Source of the DNA: Pseudomonadota bacterium
Lineage (GTDB): Bacteria; Pseudomonadota; Alphaproteobacteria; Sphingomonadales; Sphingomonadaceae
Length of the DNA: 18,043 nucleotides
Direction of reading: 5' to 3'
NCBI GenBank assembly: GCA_023387085.1
Contig: JAEWIL010000065.1
Span: 1-18,043 of the forward strand
Both the position numbers and the translations under genes were made by a program. The notes beneath the pieces were generated by a model. It saw nothing but the letters and a program-made list of their open reading frames with translations, made no database searches and was not told the DNA's origin. Positions 7,441 to 15,181 of the stretch are shown one piece after another. The first letter of the stretch is position 1. Each line of letters begins with the position of its first letter.

Positions 7441-8922
7441 TTGAAAAACGCCGTCGTCATCGGCGCCGGGATCGGCGGCTTGGCACTTGCCATCCGGCTT
7501 CAGGCGGCCGGAATCCCCACGACGGTCGTCGAAGCGCGCGATCGCCCCGGCGGCCGCGCCTATGTCTGGCGCCGCGAGGGTTTCACATTCGATGCTGGAC
7601 CGACCGTCATCACCGATCCGTCGTGCCTGGCGGAATTATGGGATCTGTCCGGTCATTGCCTGTCCGACGATGTCGACCTGCTTCCCGTCATGCCCTTCTA
7701 TCGGCTGCAATGGCCCGATGGCACGACCTTCGACTACAGCAATGACGAGAACGCGTTGGAGCGCGAGATTGCCGCGCTGAACCCGGCGGATGTCGCCGGA
7801 TACCAGCGCTTTCTGGATTATTCGGCGGCGGTCCACGCCGAAGGATATGTCAAGCTCGGCGCCGTCGCCTTTCTCGATTTCAAGTCGATGCTCAGGGCCG
7901 CGCCCGCGCTGGCGCGGCAACGGGCATGGAAGTCTGTATATGCGCGGGTAAGCGACTTCATTGCGAACGACAAGCTTCGTGAAGCTTTCTCCTTCCATAC
8001 GCTGCTGGTCGGTGGCAACCCGCTGGAGACCAGCGCCATCTACGCGCTGATCCACAAGCTCGAGAAGGACGGCGGCGTCTGGTATGCCCGCGGCGGCACC
8101 AACCGGCTCGTCGCGGCTATGGCAACCCATTTCGAACGGCTGGGCGGTACCACGATCCTGGGCGACGCCGTTACCCGGATACACACGCACGACAACCGCT
8201 GTACGGCAGTCACGCTTGCCAGCGGCCTGCGCCTCGAAGCGAGCGCGATCGCCTGCAATTCCGACGTCATGCATAGCTACCGCGACCTGCTAGATCACCC
8301 CCGTGGGGCTCGATCGGCGCGCCGTCTCGAACGCAAATCCTGGACACCGAGCCTTTTCGTGCTTCACCTTGGAGTTCGTGGCCGGTTTTCCGATTTGCCC
8401 CACCATATGATCCTTTTCGGCGAGCGCTATCGCGCGCTGCTCGATGACATCTACAAGCGCGGCGTAATCGCCGACGATTTCGCACTTTATCTGCATCATC
8501 CGAGCGCCACCGACCCATCGGTTGCCCCGCCCGGCCACAGCACGCTTTATGCACTTGTTCCGGTCCCGCACCTCGGCCACGCCCCGGTCGACTGGACGGT
8601 CGAAGGCGACAGGCTTGCCCTTCGCATCCTCGACATGCTCGAAAAGCGGCTGTTGCCAGGACTCGCCGACCGCATCGTCACCTGTCACCACTACGCCCCC
8701 AACGACTTCGCCGCCGACCTTGCCGCCCATCAGGGGAGCGCGTTCAGCCTGTCGCCGACGCTGACGCAAAGCGCATTTTTCCGGACGCACAACCGCGACG
8801 ATGTCATCGACAATCTCTACTTCGTCGGCGCCGGCACGCACCCCGGGGCAGGTATTCCGGGCGTCGTCGCCAGCGCCAAAGCGACCGCCGCGCTCATCAC
8901 GTCCGACGCGAAGGTGCGATGA
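7441..8922 (+). CDS. crtI: Phytoene desaturase (carotenoid desaturase) CrtI
   Basis: This 493-residue protein has the length and motifs of bacterial CrtI, the membrane-associated FAD enzyme that desaturates phytoene towards neurosporene or lycopene. The Rossmann motif GAGIGG is at 8-13 with Glu31, followed by RPGGRAY (35-41) and DAGPTVIT (51-58). Near the C-terminus, FVGAGTHPGAGIPGVVASAK is the hallmark of the family. The start is TTG 7441, giving MKNAVVIGAG, with GAGG eight nt upstream; no suitable ATG exists at this point. The gene follows the COG3380-type flavoprotein after 37 bp and is probably in its operon. No crtB, crtE or crtY is next to it, so it sits apart from a standard carotenoid cluster as far as the window shows. 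A desaturase acting on another polyene remains possible. Confidence 0.9.
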   Translation: MKNAVVIGAGIGGLALAIRLQAAGIPTTVVEARDRPGGRAYVWRREGFTFDAGPTVITDPSCLAELWDLSGHCLSDDVDLLPVMPFYRLQWPDGTTFDYSNDENALEREIAALNPADVAGYQRFLDYSAAVHAEGYVKLGAVAFLDFKSMLRAAPALARQRAWKSVYARVSDFIANDKLREAFSFHTLLVGGNPLETSAIYALIHKLEKDGGVWYARGGTNRLVAAMATHFERLGGTTILGDAVTRIHTHDNRCTAVTLASGLRLEASAIACNSDVMHSYRDLLDHPRGARSARRLERKSWTPSLFVLHLGVRGRFSDLPHHMILFGERYRALLDDIYKRGVIADDFALYLHHPSATDPSVAPPGHSTLYALVPVPHLGHAPVDWTVEGDRLALRILDMLEKRLLPGLADRIVTCHHYAPNDFAADLAAHQGSAFSLSPTLTQSAFFRTHNRDDVIDNLYFVGAGTHPGAGIPGVVASAKATAALITSDAKVR

Positions 8923-8971
8923 GCACATCGCGCACGGCGGCGGAGCGGATCGCTGGATGTGAGCGTGGATA

Positions 8972-9332
8972 ATGAGCTGCCCAAGGGGACATGCTGGCCC
9001 CGAAACCCGCGCGATACGCCAAAGAGCGGACGAACTGCTCGAGGCGGTCGGGCTCACGCATCGCCGCGATTACCGGCCTGCCGCACTCTCGGGTAGCCAG
9101 CGCCAGCGCGTCGCGGTGGCGCGTGCGCTGATCAACGAACCGGCGCTTGCGCTCGCCGACGAGCCCACAGGAAATCTCGATCGCGAATCGTCTGACCTGG
9201 TGATGGAATTGCTCCGAAGCATCAACTCGGAAACCGGCACCGGCTTTTCCGATTTCAACGCATGACGAGCGTATCGCAGCGCAGTGCGACCGGCGCATCG
9301 AAATCTGGATGGGAAAGCCAGAGTCGCTCGTA
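8972..9332 (+). pseudogene. Truncated, frameshifted ABC transporter ATPase (LolD/MacB type)
   Basis: The fragment covers the second half of an ABC ATPase. It has the signature LSGSQRQRVAVARAL, the Walker B block ALADEPTGNLD, and, after a frameshift, ISTHDERIAAQCDRRIEI with the H-loop His. The Walker A half (about 100 residues) is missing. The frame breaks in the TTTT run at 9245-9248: removing one T restores the family sequence from TGTGF into PISTHD. With no nucleotide-binding loop and an internal frameshift it cannot be a working ATPase. The D-loop and signature spacing resemble LolD/MacB exporters paired with FtsX-like permeases. It lies between crtI and the convergent hemN, and looks like a rearrangement leftover. 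The 83 nt beyond it, up to the hemN stop, contain no recognisable gene. Confidence 0.8.
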
Positions 9333-9415
9333 ATGCGTCATGATTGGAGACTGGCCGGGTGGAGACTGTCCGCTTTGGGTCAGAGCGCGCGAAAAGCAGA
9401 CGCGGCCGCGACGAA

Positions 9416-10711
9416 CTATATCGCTCCCCTCACGCTATCGAATTGCGCCGCGATATGCCGCGCATAGGGCAAGCCGTCGTCACGTATCACCAAGTCGTCC
9501 TCCTCCCATTGGATGAGGCCAAGACGTTCATATTCGGCGAGGCCGCTTCGTATGCGCACCCTGCCCTCCGTTCCGACGCGCGTTCGTCCCTGGCACAACA
9601 GGTCGCGGATATTTCTGCCCCGCATTTGCTGCGCACCGTCGATCGATACGCCGCGGACCGCGCTCAACCGGCCCTCGCCGATCATGTCGCGATACGGACC
9701 CGCTCGCTTCTCGTTCTGGACGATCAAGTCGGGAAACCGGCTGATTGCGCTCGCACCGAAGCCGAGCAGGACTGGCGCGTCATCGTCGGTAAACCCCTGG
9801 AAATTGCGGCTCACGCGCCGGGCTTTTGCAGCGTCGGCCAAGGGATCATCGGGCCTTGCGAAATGGTCGAAACCGACGGGAATATAACCAGCGTCGGTCA
9901 ACCGGCGATATCCCAGTTCGGCCTGGTCGAACCGCAGCCGCTGATCGGGAAGGCCAGTGGCATCGATCCGCCGCTGCCGCGGGATCATGTCGGGCAGATG
10001 GGCATAGCCGAACAGCGCGATCCGGCTCGGTGCAAGGCGTATCGTTTCTTCGAGCGTGGCGTCGAGGTCGCCAAGCGACTGGCCGGGCAGTCCGTACATC
10101 AGGTCGAAATTGATCGCGTCGATATCGCGCAGGCGAAGCGCCGCGACGACGCGTTCGATATGCGACAGCGGCTGGATCCGGCCGATCGCCTGCTGGACGT
10201 GCGGCGCAAAGGTCTGGACGCCGAGGCTGACGCGCGTGACGTGCGCCGCCGCGAGCACCAGCGCCCATTCGGCCGAAAAGCCGCGCGGATCGAGTTCGAT
10301 CGACACCTCGGGCCGATGCGCGTCGAAAACGGTGAGGATGCGGTCGAGCAGCCGCACCAGCTCGACGGGCGCGATGGCATTCGGGCTGCCCCCGCCAAAG
10401 GCGATGCGCTGTACGCGCCCACGCCCGCCAAGCCGCTTTGCAACGAGTGCGATTTCGGCGCGCAGCGCGACCAGATAATCGGCCAGCCTCTGCTTGCGCC
10501 CGGCCGCCCCCGTGTTGCAGCCGCAATACCAGCAGATCTGCTCGCAAAAGGGGATATGGACATAGAGCGAGATCGGCGTCGCCGCCTCGATCGCGTCGAG
10601 CGCGCGCGCATAATCGCCGGCACCGACAGCCTCGGTAAATTCCATCGCGGTGGGATAGCTGGTATAGCGCGGCACCGGCTTGGCGAGCAGATCGGGATGA
10701 TAGGACCACAT
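9416..10711 (-). CDS. hemN: Oxygen-independent coproporphyrinogen III dehydrogenase
   Basis: This 431-residue radical SAM enzyme makes protoporphyrinogen IX precursors when oxygen is low, by oxidative decarboxylation of coproporphyrinogen III. The cluster-binding motif CEQICWYCGC has Cys56, Cys60 and Cys63, with the HemN-specific extra Cys65. PRYTSYPTA (14-22), the usual HemN N-terminus, fixes the start, and GGGSPNAI (106-113) is the family's SAM-contact glycine motif with Ser in place of the common Thr. A strong AGGAGG ribosome binding site lies six nt before the ATG at 10709-10711. The gene is last in the cbb3 cluster, where a HemN supplies haem under the low oxygen that induces the oxidase. 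An FNR/FixK box is 35 nt upstream. Confidence 0.93.
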   Translation of the reverse strand: MWSYHPDLLAKPVPRYTSYPTAMEFTEAVGAGDYARALDAIEAATPISLYVHIPFCEQICWYCGCNTGAAGRKQRLADYLVALRAEIALVAKRLGGRGRVQRIAFGGGSPNAIAPVELVRLLDRILTVFDAHRPEVSIELDPRGFSAEWALVLAAAHVTRVSLGVQTFAPHVQQAIGRIQPLSHIERVVAALRLRDIDAINFDLMYGLPGQSLGDLDATLEETIRLAPSRIALFGYAHLPDMIPRQRRIDATGLPDQRLRFDQAELGYRRLTDAGYIPVGFDHFARPDDPLADAAKARRVSRNFQGFTDDDAPVLLGFGASAISRFPDLIVQNEKRAGPYRDMIGEGRLSAVRGVSIDGAQQMRGRNIRDLLCQGRTRVGTEGRVRIRSGLAEYERLGLIQWEEDDLVIRDDGLPYARHIAAQFDSVRGAI

Positions 10712-10745
10712 GCAAGCCTCCTACCCCGGCGCGCTCGCCCGAACA

Positions 10746-10759
10746 TTGACCGGGATCAA
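10746..10759. promoter_or_regulatory. FNR/FixK-type box upstream of hemN
   Basis: TTGACCGGGATCAA fits the FNR/FixK consensus TTGAY-N4-RTCAA at all ten defined positions. It lies in the 58-nt gap between the small secreted-protein gene and hemN, ten nt past the stop of the former. This is the expected low-oxygen activator site for hemN. Its centre is only about 41 nt from the hemN ATG, which is oddly close for a class II activator site. Confidence 0.8.
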
Positions 10760-10769
10760 CGCAGCCACC

Positions 10770-11000
10770 TCAGCAGCAGCCCTTCTTGACGCCAGCCGCC
10801 TTGCCGCGCCGGTCGGTGACGGCGTGGCACGCCTTGGCGCACTCGCGCCGCTGGCCGGAATCGGCGGGATCACCGGGGATTATAATCCGGTGCGTCGTCC
10901 CGCCGCACGAGGGCACGGACAGGATGCGCGCATCGGCCGCGACCGGCGGCTGCATCAGGGCAATAGCGCCGATTGCGACGACGAGGTTGCGCAGCCTCAT
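10770..11000 (-). CDS. Small secreted cysteine-rich protein of the cbb3 biogenesis operon
   Basis: This 76-residue protein has no function I can name. Residues 1-23 form a signal peptide: positive start MRLR, hydrophobic core and a VAADA cleavage region. The mature part has five cysteines: Cys32 in PSCGGT, Cys54 and Cys58 in CAKACH (a CxxxCH motif) and the terminal Cys75-Cys76. The start codon overlaps the ccoS stop as ATGA, which makes it part of the ccoG-H-I-S transcript, and hemN follows. I have an impression of similar small frames at this place in other sphingomonad clusters, but cannot verify it. A periplasmic metal, haem or thiol role in oxidase assembly is suggested only by the cysteines and the neighbours. 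Confidence 0.75.
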   Translation of the reverse strand: MRLRNLVVAIGAIALMQPPVAADARILSVPSCGGTTHRIIIPGDPADSGQRRECAKACHAVTDRRGKAAGVKKGCC

Positions 11001-11149
11001 GCCCCCTCCTCCTCATCTTCGACAAAGATGCGCAGCGCGGCGCCGTCGAGATCGTCGAACTGCCCCTTGCGCAGCGACCAGAAGAAGGCGGCAAGACCGA
11101 GCAGCCCCAGCCCGAGCGCAATCGGGATCAGGAAGATCAGCCCGTTCAC
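10997..11149 (-). CDS. ccoS: cbb3 oxidase maturation protein CcoS/FixS
   Basis: This 50-residue protein starts with GTG and reads MNGLIFLIPIALGLGLLGLA, one membrane helix (about 3-25), then FFWSLRKGQFDDLDG (22-36), the CcoS hallmark in which the helix is followed by a short tail with a FDDL-type motif. CcoS is needed to insert the haem and copper cofactors into CcoN. The GTGA overlap with the ccoI stop (11146-11149) and the ATGA overlap with the next gene (10997-11000) show translational coupling on both sides. The end is rich in Glu and Asp. No change from the family pattern is visible. Confidence 0.93.
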   Translation of the reverse strand: MNGLIFLIPIALGLGLLGLAAFFWSLRKGQFDDLDGAALRIFVEDEEEGA

Positions 11150-13260
11150 CGGATCGCCCCTTTGAGCCGCAGCGCATTGCCGACCACGATCAGCGACGAT
11201 CCCGACATCGCAATCGCCGCGACGAGCGGCGTGACGAAGCCGAGGAACGCCAGCGGCACCGCAACGACATTATATCCGATCGCGAGCAGGAAATTTTGCC
11301 GCACGATCGCCTGGGTGCGGCGCGCCATATGCACCGCCTGCGCCACCGGCATCATCCGGTCGCCCAGGAAGATGCAGTCAGCCGCATTCTTGCCGACGTC
11401 GCTCGCCGATCCGGGCGCCATCGACGCGTGGCCCGCGGCGAGCGCGGGGCCGTCGTTGAGGCCGTCGCCGATCATCAGCACCTTGTGGCCCAGCGCTCCC
11501 TGCCGGTCGATCGCGTCCAGCTTGTCCTGCGGACTCATCCCCGTCTGTGCGGTCAGCCCGAGCTGGCGCGCGACCGGCGCGACCGCCTCGGCGCGATCTC
11601 CCGACAGGATCATCGCTTCGATGCCCTGACGCCCCAGCGCGTCGATCGCTTCGGCGGCGTCGGGGCGCAGCCGGTCGGCAAAGGGGATCGTTGCGACCGC
11701 CTTGCCATCGACCGACAGCGCAGTCGCGAGTGCGTCGCCCAGATCTCCGTGCTGCGGTCGGCCAAGCGTGACGATGCGCCCCTCCCAGCGCGCTTCGATG
11801 CCGAAGCCCGGCGTCTCGCGGATCGACGTCACCTCGGCGGTCCGGACATCATAGACCTGCAGACCCCGCGTCAGCGCCTCGCTGAGCGGGTGGCGGCTCG
11901 CCTGCGACAGTGCGAGGATCAGCGACTTTACCCCGATATCGAGCCGGTCGAGACCGATCGGCTCGGGCCGGCCGAGCGTCAGCGTGCCGGTCTTGTCGAC
12001 GAGCGCGCGGTCGACCTCGGCGAGCCGTTCGAGCGCCGATCCGTCCTTGATCAGCACTCCCGCGCGCATCAGTTCGCCCGCCGCGACGATCTGTGCCGCC
12101 GGGACCGCCAAACCGAGCGCGCAGGGACAGGTGATGATCAGCACCGCAGCGGCGATCAACAGGCTGTGATGCCATCCTGCGCCCGCGATCATCCATCCCG
12201 CGAACGCCATCAGCGCGAGGCAATGAACCGCAGGTGCATAAAGTCGTGCCGCGCGGTCGGCGATGCGGACATAGCGCGACTTGCCCTGCGCCGCCTCGCC
12301 CATCAGCCGCGCGATGTCGGCGATGGCGGTGTCCGCGCCCGCTGCGGTCACGCGCACCCGGATCGGCGCGTCGAGGTTCAACGTGCCGGCATGTACCCGG
12401 TCGTCGGGATGGGCCGGTTGCGGTGCGCTTTCGCCCGTGAGCAGCGACAGGTCGAGCCGGCTGGCCCCGCCGACCACGACCCCGTCGGCGGACAGACGCT
12501 CGCCCGCCGCGACAAGCATCACCATGCCGGGCTCCAGCGCGGTCGCGTCGACCCAGCGGCTGCGGCCATCGTCACCGAGGACCATCGCGCCGTTTCCCAT
12601 GTTGCGCAGCAAAGCCGTCACGCCGCCGCGCGCGCGGTCCCGCATCACACTGTCGAGCCAGCGGCCACTGAGCAGGAAGAAGAGCAGCATCGCCGCGCCG
12701 TCGAAATAGGCATGCGGCCCGCCGGTCGCCGTCTCGTACAGGCTGATCGCGCAGACGAGCAGGACGCCGATGCTGATCGGGACGTCCATGTTCGTGGCGC
12801 CGTGACGCAGCGCCCGCCACGCCGACCGGAAAAAGGGCCGGCCGGCATAGGCGAGGGTCGGCAAGGCGATCGCCGCCGACAGCCAATGGAACAGGTCGCG
12901 CGTTGCCCCCGCCGCGCCCGACCAGACCGAGACCGACAGCAGCATGATGTTCATCATCGCGAAGCCCGACACCGCGACCGCGCGCAGCAGTTCGCGGCTC
13001 GTTTCCGCTTCGGCATCGGCTTCGTCGGGGCGGCCGCCGATCGGATGCGCCTCGAACCCCAGGTTCGAAAAGGCCCCGATCAGATCGGGCATGTCGGTGT
13101 CGGCGGTGCAGGACAGATGCACGCGCTTTTCGGTGAAATTGACGCGTGCGGCGGCGATGCGCCTGTCGCGCACCAGTCCTTGCTCCAGTTTGGCGATGCA
13201 GCCCGCGCAACGAATGTCGGGCACCGCGAAGTCGCGTTCGACGAGGGCGGTCGCGGTCAT
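11146..13260 (-). CDS. ccoI: Copper-transporting P-type ATPase CcoI/FixI
   Basis: This 704-residue membrane ATPase supplies copper for the cbb3 oxidase. The N-terminal heavy-metal domain has Cys18 and Cys21 in RCAGC. TGES (275-278) is the actuator loop, Cys378-Pro379-Cys380 the transmembrane metal site, Asp422 in DKTGT the phosphorylated residue, His458-Pro459 the N-domain motif, and GDGLNDGPA (598-606) the hinge. Several hydrophobic helices precede the actuator domain, two flank the CPC site and two lie near the C-terminus, as in P1B ATPases. Its start overlaps the ccoH stop (ATGA, 13257-13260) and its stop overlaps ccoS (GTGA). Placement between ccoH and ccoS separates it from detoxifying CopA pumps. 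All catalytic residues are present. The 830-residue open frame on the opposite strand is a shadow. Confidence 0.95.
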   Translation of the reverse strand: MTATALVERDFAVPDIRCAGCIAKLEQGLVRDRRIAAARVNFTEKRVHLSCTADTDMPDLIGAFSNLGFEAHPIGGRPDEADAEAETSRELLRAVAVSGFAMMNIMLLSVSVWSGAAGATRDLFHWLSAAIALPTLAYAGRPFFRSAWRALRHGATNMDVPISIGVLLVCAISLYETATGGPHAYFDGAAMLLFFLLSGRWLDSVMRDRARGGVTALLRNMGNGAMVLGDDGRSRWVDATALEPGMVMLVAAGERLSADGVVVGGASRLDLSLLTGESAPQPAHPDDRVHAGTLNLDAPIRVRVTAAGADTAIADIARLMGEAAQGKSRYVRIADRAARLYAPAVHCLALMAFAGWMIAGAGWHHSLLIAAAVLIITCPCALGLAVPAAQIVAAGELMRAGVLIKDGSALERLAEVDRALVDKTGTLTLGRPEPIGLDRLDIGVKSLILALSQASRHPLSEALTRGLQVYDVRTAEVTSIRETPGFGIEARWEGRIVTLGRPQHGDLGDALATALSVDGKAVATIPFADRLRPDAAEAIDALGRQGIEAMILSGDRAEAVAPVARQLGLTAQTGMSPQDKLDAIDRQGALGHKVLMIGDGLNDGPALAAGHASMAPGSASDVGKNAADCIFLGDRMMPVAQAVHMARRTQAIVRQNFLLAIGYNVVAVPLAFLGFVTPLVAAIAMSGSSLIVVGNALRLKGAIR

Positions 13261-13727
13261 TGCAGATTCTCGCGATAGCGGGCTTCGTCGGCGCCATGCC
13301 GGACGATAAGGTCGAGCCTCCAGCGCCCCAACACCAGCGGCTTGACCGAGCGCAGCACGCCGCGCGCCGCCGGCTCGAAATTGAGCGCAGCGGGCGGGGT
13401 GCGCCCAACGGGGTGATTGATCGTTGCCGACGCCCGAATGCCGTCGAGCGGAACGCCATCCTTGCTAAGCGCCAGAAGCACGTGCCGCCTCGCATCGAGC
13501 GTGATGCGCGCATCCCATCCGAGGCGCTCCTGTGCGTCGGCGCGTTTTAGCCATTCGTTATAATGCTGGCTCGCGACATAGCTGTTCTCGACCACCTTGC
13601 CGCCAAAAGTCGACATGGCGAAGCGCGCCATGGTGAGGTTGACCGCTATCACGATAGCAAAAAAGCCGACGAGAATCGCCGTCATATGCCGGCCGGTGAA
13701 GGCCTTGGGTTTGCGTGTGTCGGTCAT
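13257..13727 (-). CDS. ccoH: cbb3 oxidase assembly protein CcoH/FixH
   Basis: This 156-residue FixH-family protein has a single N-terminal membrane helix (about 16-35, MTAILVGFFAIVIAVNLTMA) followed by the family's conserved stretch FGGKVVENSYVASQHYNEW at 41-59. The rest is periplasmic. CcoH is thought to stabilise CcoNOQP subcomplexes during assembly. The frame is open far upstream, but the ATG at 13725-13727 overlaps the ccoG stop as ATGA, gives the normal length and begins with the expected short cytoplasmic MTDTRKPKAF. The end overlaps ccoI in the same way. Its place between ccoG and ccoI matches the classical ccoGHIS order. Confidence 0.92.
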   Translation of the reverse strand: MTDTRKPKAFTGRHMTAILVGFFAIVIAVNLTMARFAMSTFGGKVVENSYVASQHYNEWLKRADAQERLGWDARITLDARRHVLLALSKDGVPLDGIRASATINHPVGRTPPAALNFEPAARGVLRSVKPLVLGRWRLDLIVRHGADEARYRENLQ

Positions 13728-15181
13728 TGTCCTGCCTCCGGCCGGTCGAACTGGATGATGTCGCTGTCGCCGCGCGGATCGCCATCGAGTCCGCGCGTGC
13801 TGATCGTGAAGTCCTGCCGTGCAGGACCGGCGCCAGGCGCCGCGATAAAGAGTTTGACGCTCGTGACGCTGTCGGCGGGCAGCGCCAGTTCGATACGCTG
13901 CACGGCCTTTTCGCGTGAGCCGGTGTCGGTCCACAGCACCGCACCGGGAAGCCCGCTGACGCTCACCGCGACCCGGCGCGGGCGCGTTTCCATATTGCGC
14001 AGCTTCAGCGTGTAATTGTTGCGGATGTGGCCGTCGGAAAGCTGGACGAAGAGCGGGCTGCGCTCGTGCTGGACGGCGAGGTCGAGCCGCGTCCGTTGGC
14101 CGAGCGAAAACAGCATTGCCGCACCGATCGCGGTCCATACACCGAAATAGATCAGCGTGCGCGGACGCAGCAGCGTCTTGCGCACCGGTTGCGCGGTGCC
14201 TCCCGCCTTTTCGGTCGCCGCATCGTCGAGCGTACAATAGTCGATCAGTCCGCGCCGCCGTCCGACCTGCGCCATCACGCCGTCGCACGCGTCGATACAG
14301 AGAGCGCAGGTGATGCAGCCGATCTGCGGACCTTCGCGAATGTCGATTCCCGTCGGGCACACGGCGACGCACTGGTTGCAGTCGATGCAGTCGCCGAAGG
14401 CGCCGGGATGCGCTTGTCCCTTCTTGACGCTGCCGCGCGGTTCGCCGCGCCAGTCCTTGTAGGTCACCAACAGCGATTTTTCGTCCATCATCGCGGTCTG
14501 GATGCGCGGCCACGGGCACATATAGACGCACACCTGTTCGCGCATGAAACCGCCGAGGATGAACGTCGTCGCGGTCAGGACGGCGACAGTGGCATAGGCG
14601 ACGGGCGCCGCCTGCCCCGTCCAGAAATCCGCCGTCAGCGTCGGCGCGTCGGCGAAATACATGATCCACGCACCGCCGGTCCAAAAAGCGATCGTCAAAT
14701 AGATGCTATATTTGACCGCCCGCTTCGCCAGCTTTTCGGCCGTCCACGGACCGTTCGCCAGCCGGACCTGCGCGTTGCGGTCGCCGTCGATCAGCCGGTC
14801 GACGTGCTGGAACAGGTCGGTCCACACCGTCTGCGGACAGGCATAGCCGCACCAGGCGCGACCGACCGCACTGGTGACGAGGAACAGCCCGATCCCCGCC
14901 ATGATGAGCAGGCCCGCGACATAGTAGAATTCGTGCGGCCAGATCTCGATCTGGAACATGTAGAAGCGCCGGTTCGCAAGGTCGACGAGCACCGCCTGAT
15001 CGGGCGCATAGGGGCCGCGGTCCCAGCGGATCCACGGCGTGCCGTAATAGATCGCCAGCGTCACCGACATGATCGCCCATTTGAAGCGGCGGAAGGGACC
15101 GTTCACCGCTTTCGGGTAAACGCCCTTCCGCGCTGCATAGAGCGGCGCCGGCCGGCCGGAGATATCGTCAGGGCTGGCCAT
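13724..15181 (-). CDS. ccoG: cbb3 oxidase accessory protein CcoG (ferredoxin-type, RdxA/FixG)
   Basis: This 485-residue membrane protein has two [4Fe-4S] motifs, CIDCNQCVAVC (Cys265, 268, 271, 275) and CITCALCIDAC (Cys289, 292, 295, 299). Membrane helices lie at about 33-50, 87-107, 158-176, 195-215 and 333-350. CGYAC (111-115) and CVYMC (218-222) are the NapH-like paired cysteines of the family. CcoG reduces copper for delivery to the oxidase. I chose the ATG at 15179-15181 with a GGAGGGGCGGGAG stretch before it; the frame is open for 21 more codons, but those residues are antisense-like and unneeded. This start overlaps the end of ccoP by 14 nt. The C-terminal half after about 350 is the periplasmic immunoglobulin-like domain. 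Confidence 0.93.
   Translation of the reverse strand: MASPDDISGRPAPLYAARKGVYPKAVNGPFRRFKWAIMSVTLAIYYGTPWIRWDRGPYAPDQAVLVDLANRRFYMFQIEIWPHEFYYVAGLLIMAGIGLFLVTSAVGRAWCGYACPQTVWTDLFQHVDRLIDGDRNAQVRLANGPWTAEKLAKRAVKYSIYLTIAFWTGGAWIMYFADAPTLTADFWTGQAAPVAYATVAVLTATTFILGGFMREQVCVYMCPWPRIQTAMMDEKSLLVTYKDWRGEPRGSVKKGQAHPGAFGDCIDCNQCVAVCPTGIDIREGPQIGCITCALCIDACDGVMAQVGRRRGLIDYCTLDDAATEKAGGTAQPVRKTLLRPRTLIYFGVWTAIGAAMLFSLGQRTRLDLAVQHERSPLFVQLSDGHIRNNYTLKLRNMETRPRRVAVSVSGLPGAVLWTDTGSREKAVQRIELALPADSVTSVKLFIAAPGAGPARQDFTISTRGLDGDPRGDSDIIQFDRPEAGQ

Noticed and set aside
9333..9415. Start of an FtsX-like permease after the ABC fragment (MRHDWRLAGWRL)
   Set aside because: The first residues vaguely recall a permease start, but the rest shows no membrane helix and runs into hemN antisense.
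10786..13278. An 830-residue open frame on the plus strand
   Set aside because: It lies antisense to ccoI, ccoS and the small secreted-protein gene, is rich in Arg and Pro with no recognisable motif, and is the usual shadow of high-GC coding DNA.
13639..13652. Near-match to an FNR box (TTGACCGCTATCAC) inside ccoH
   Set aside because: One consensus position fails and it lies in coding sequence for the conserved membrane helix, so chance is likely.
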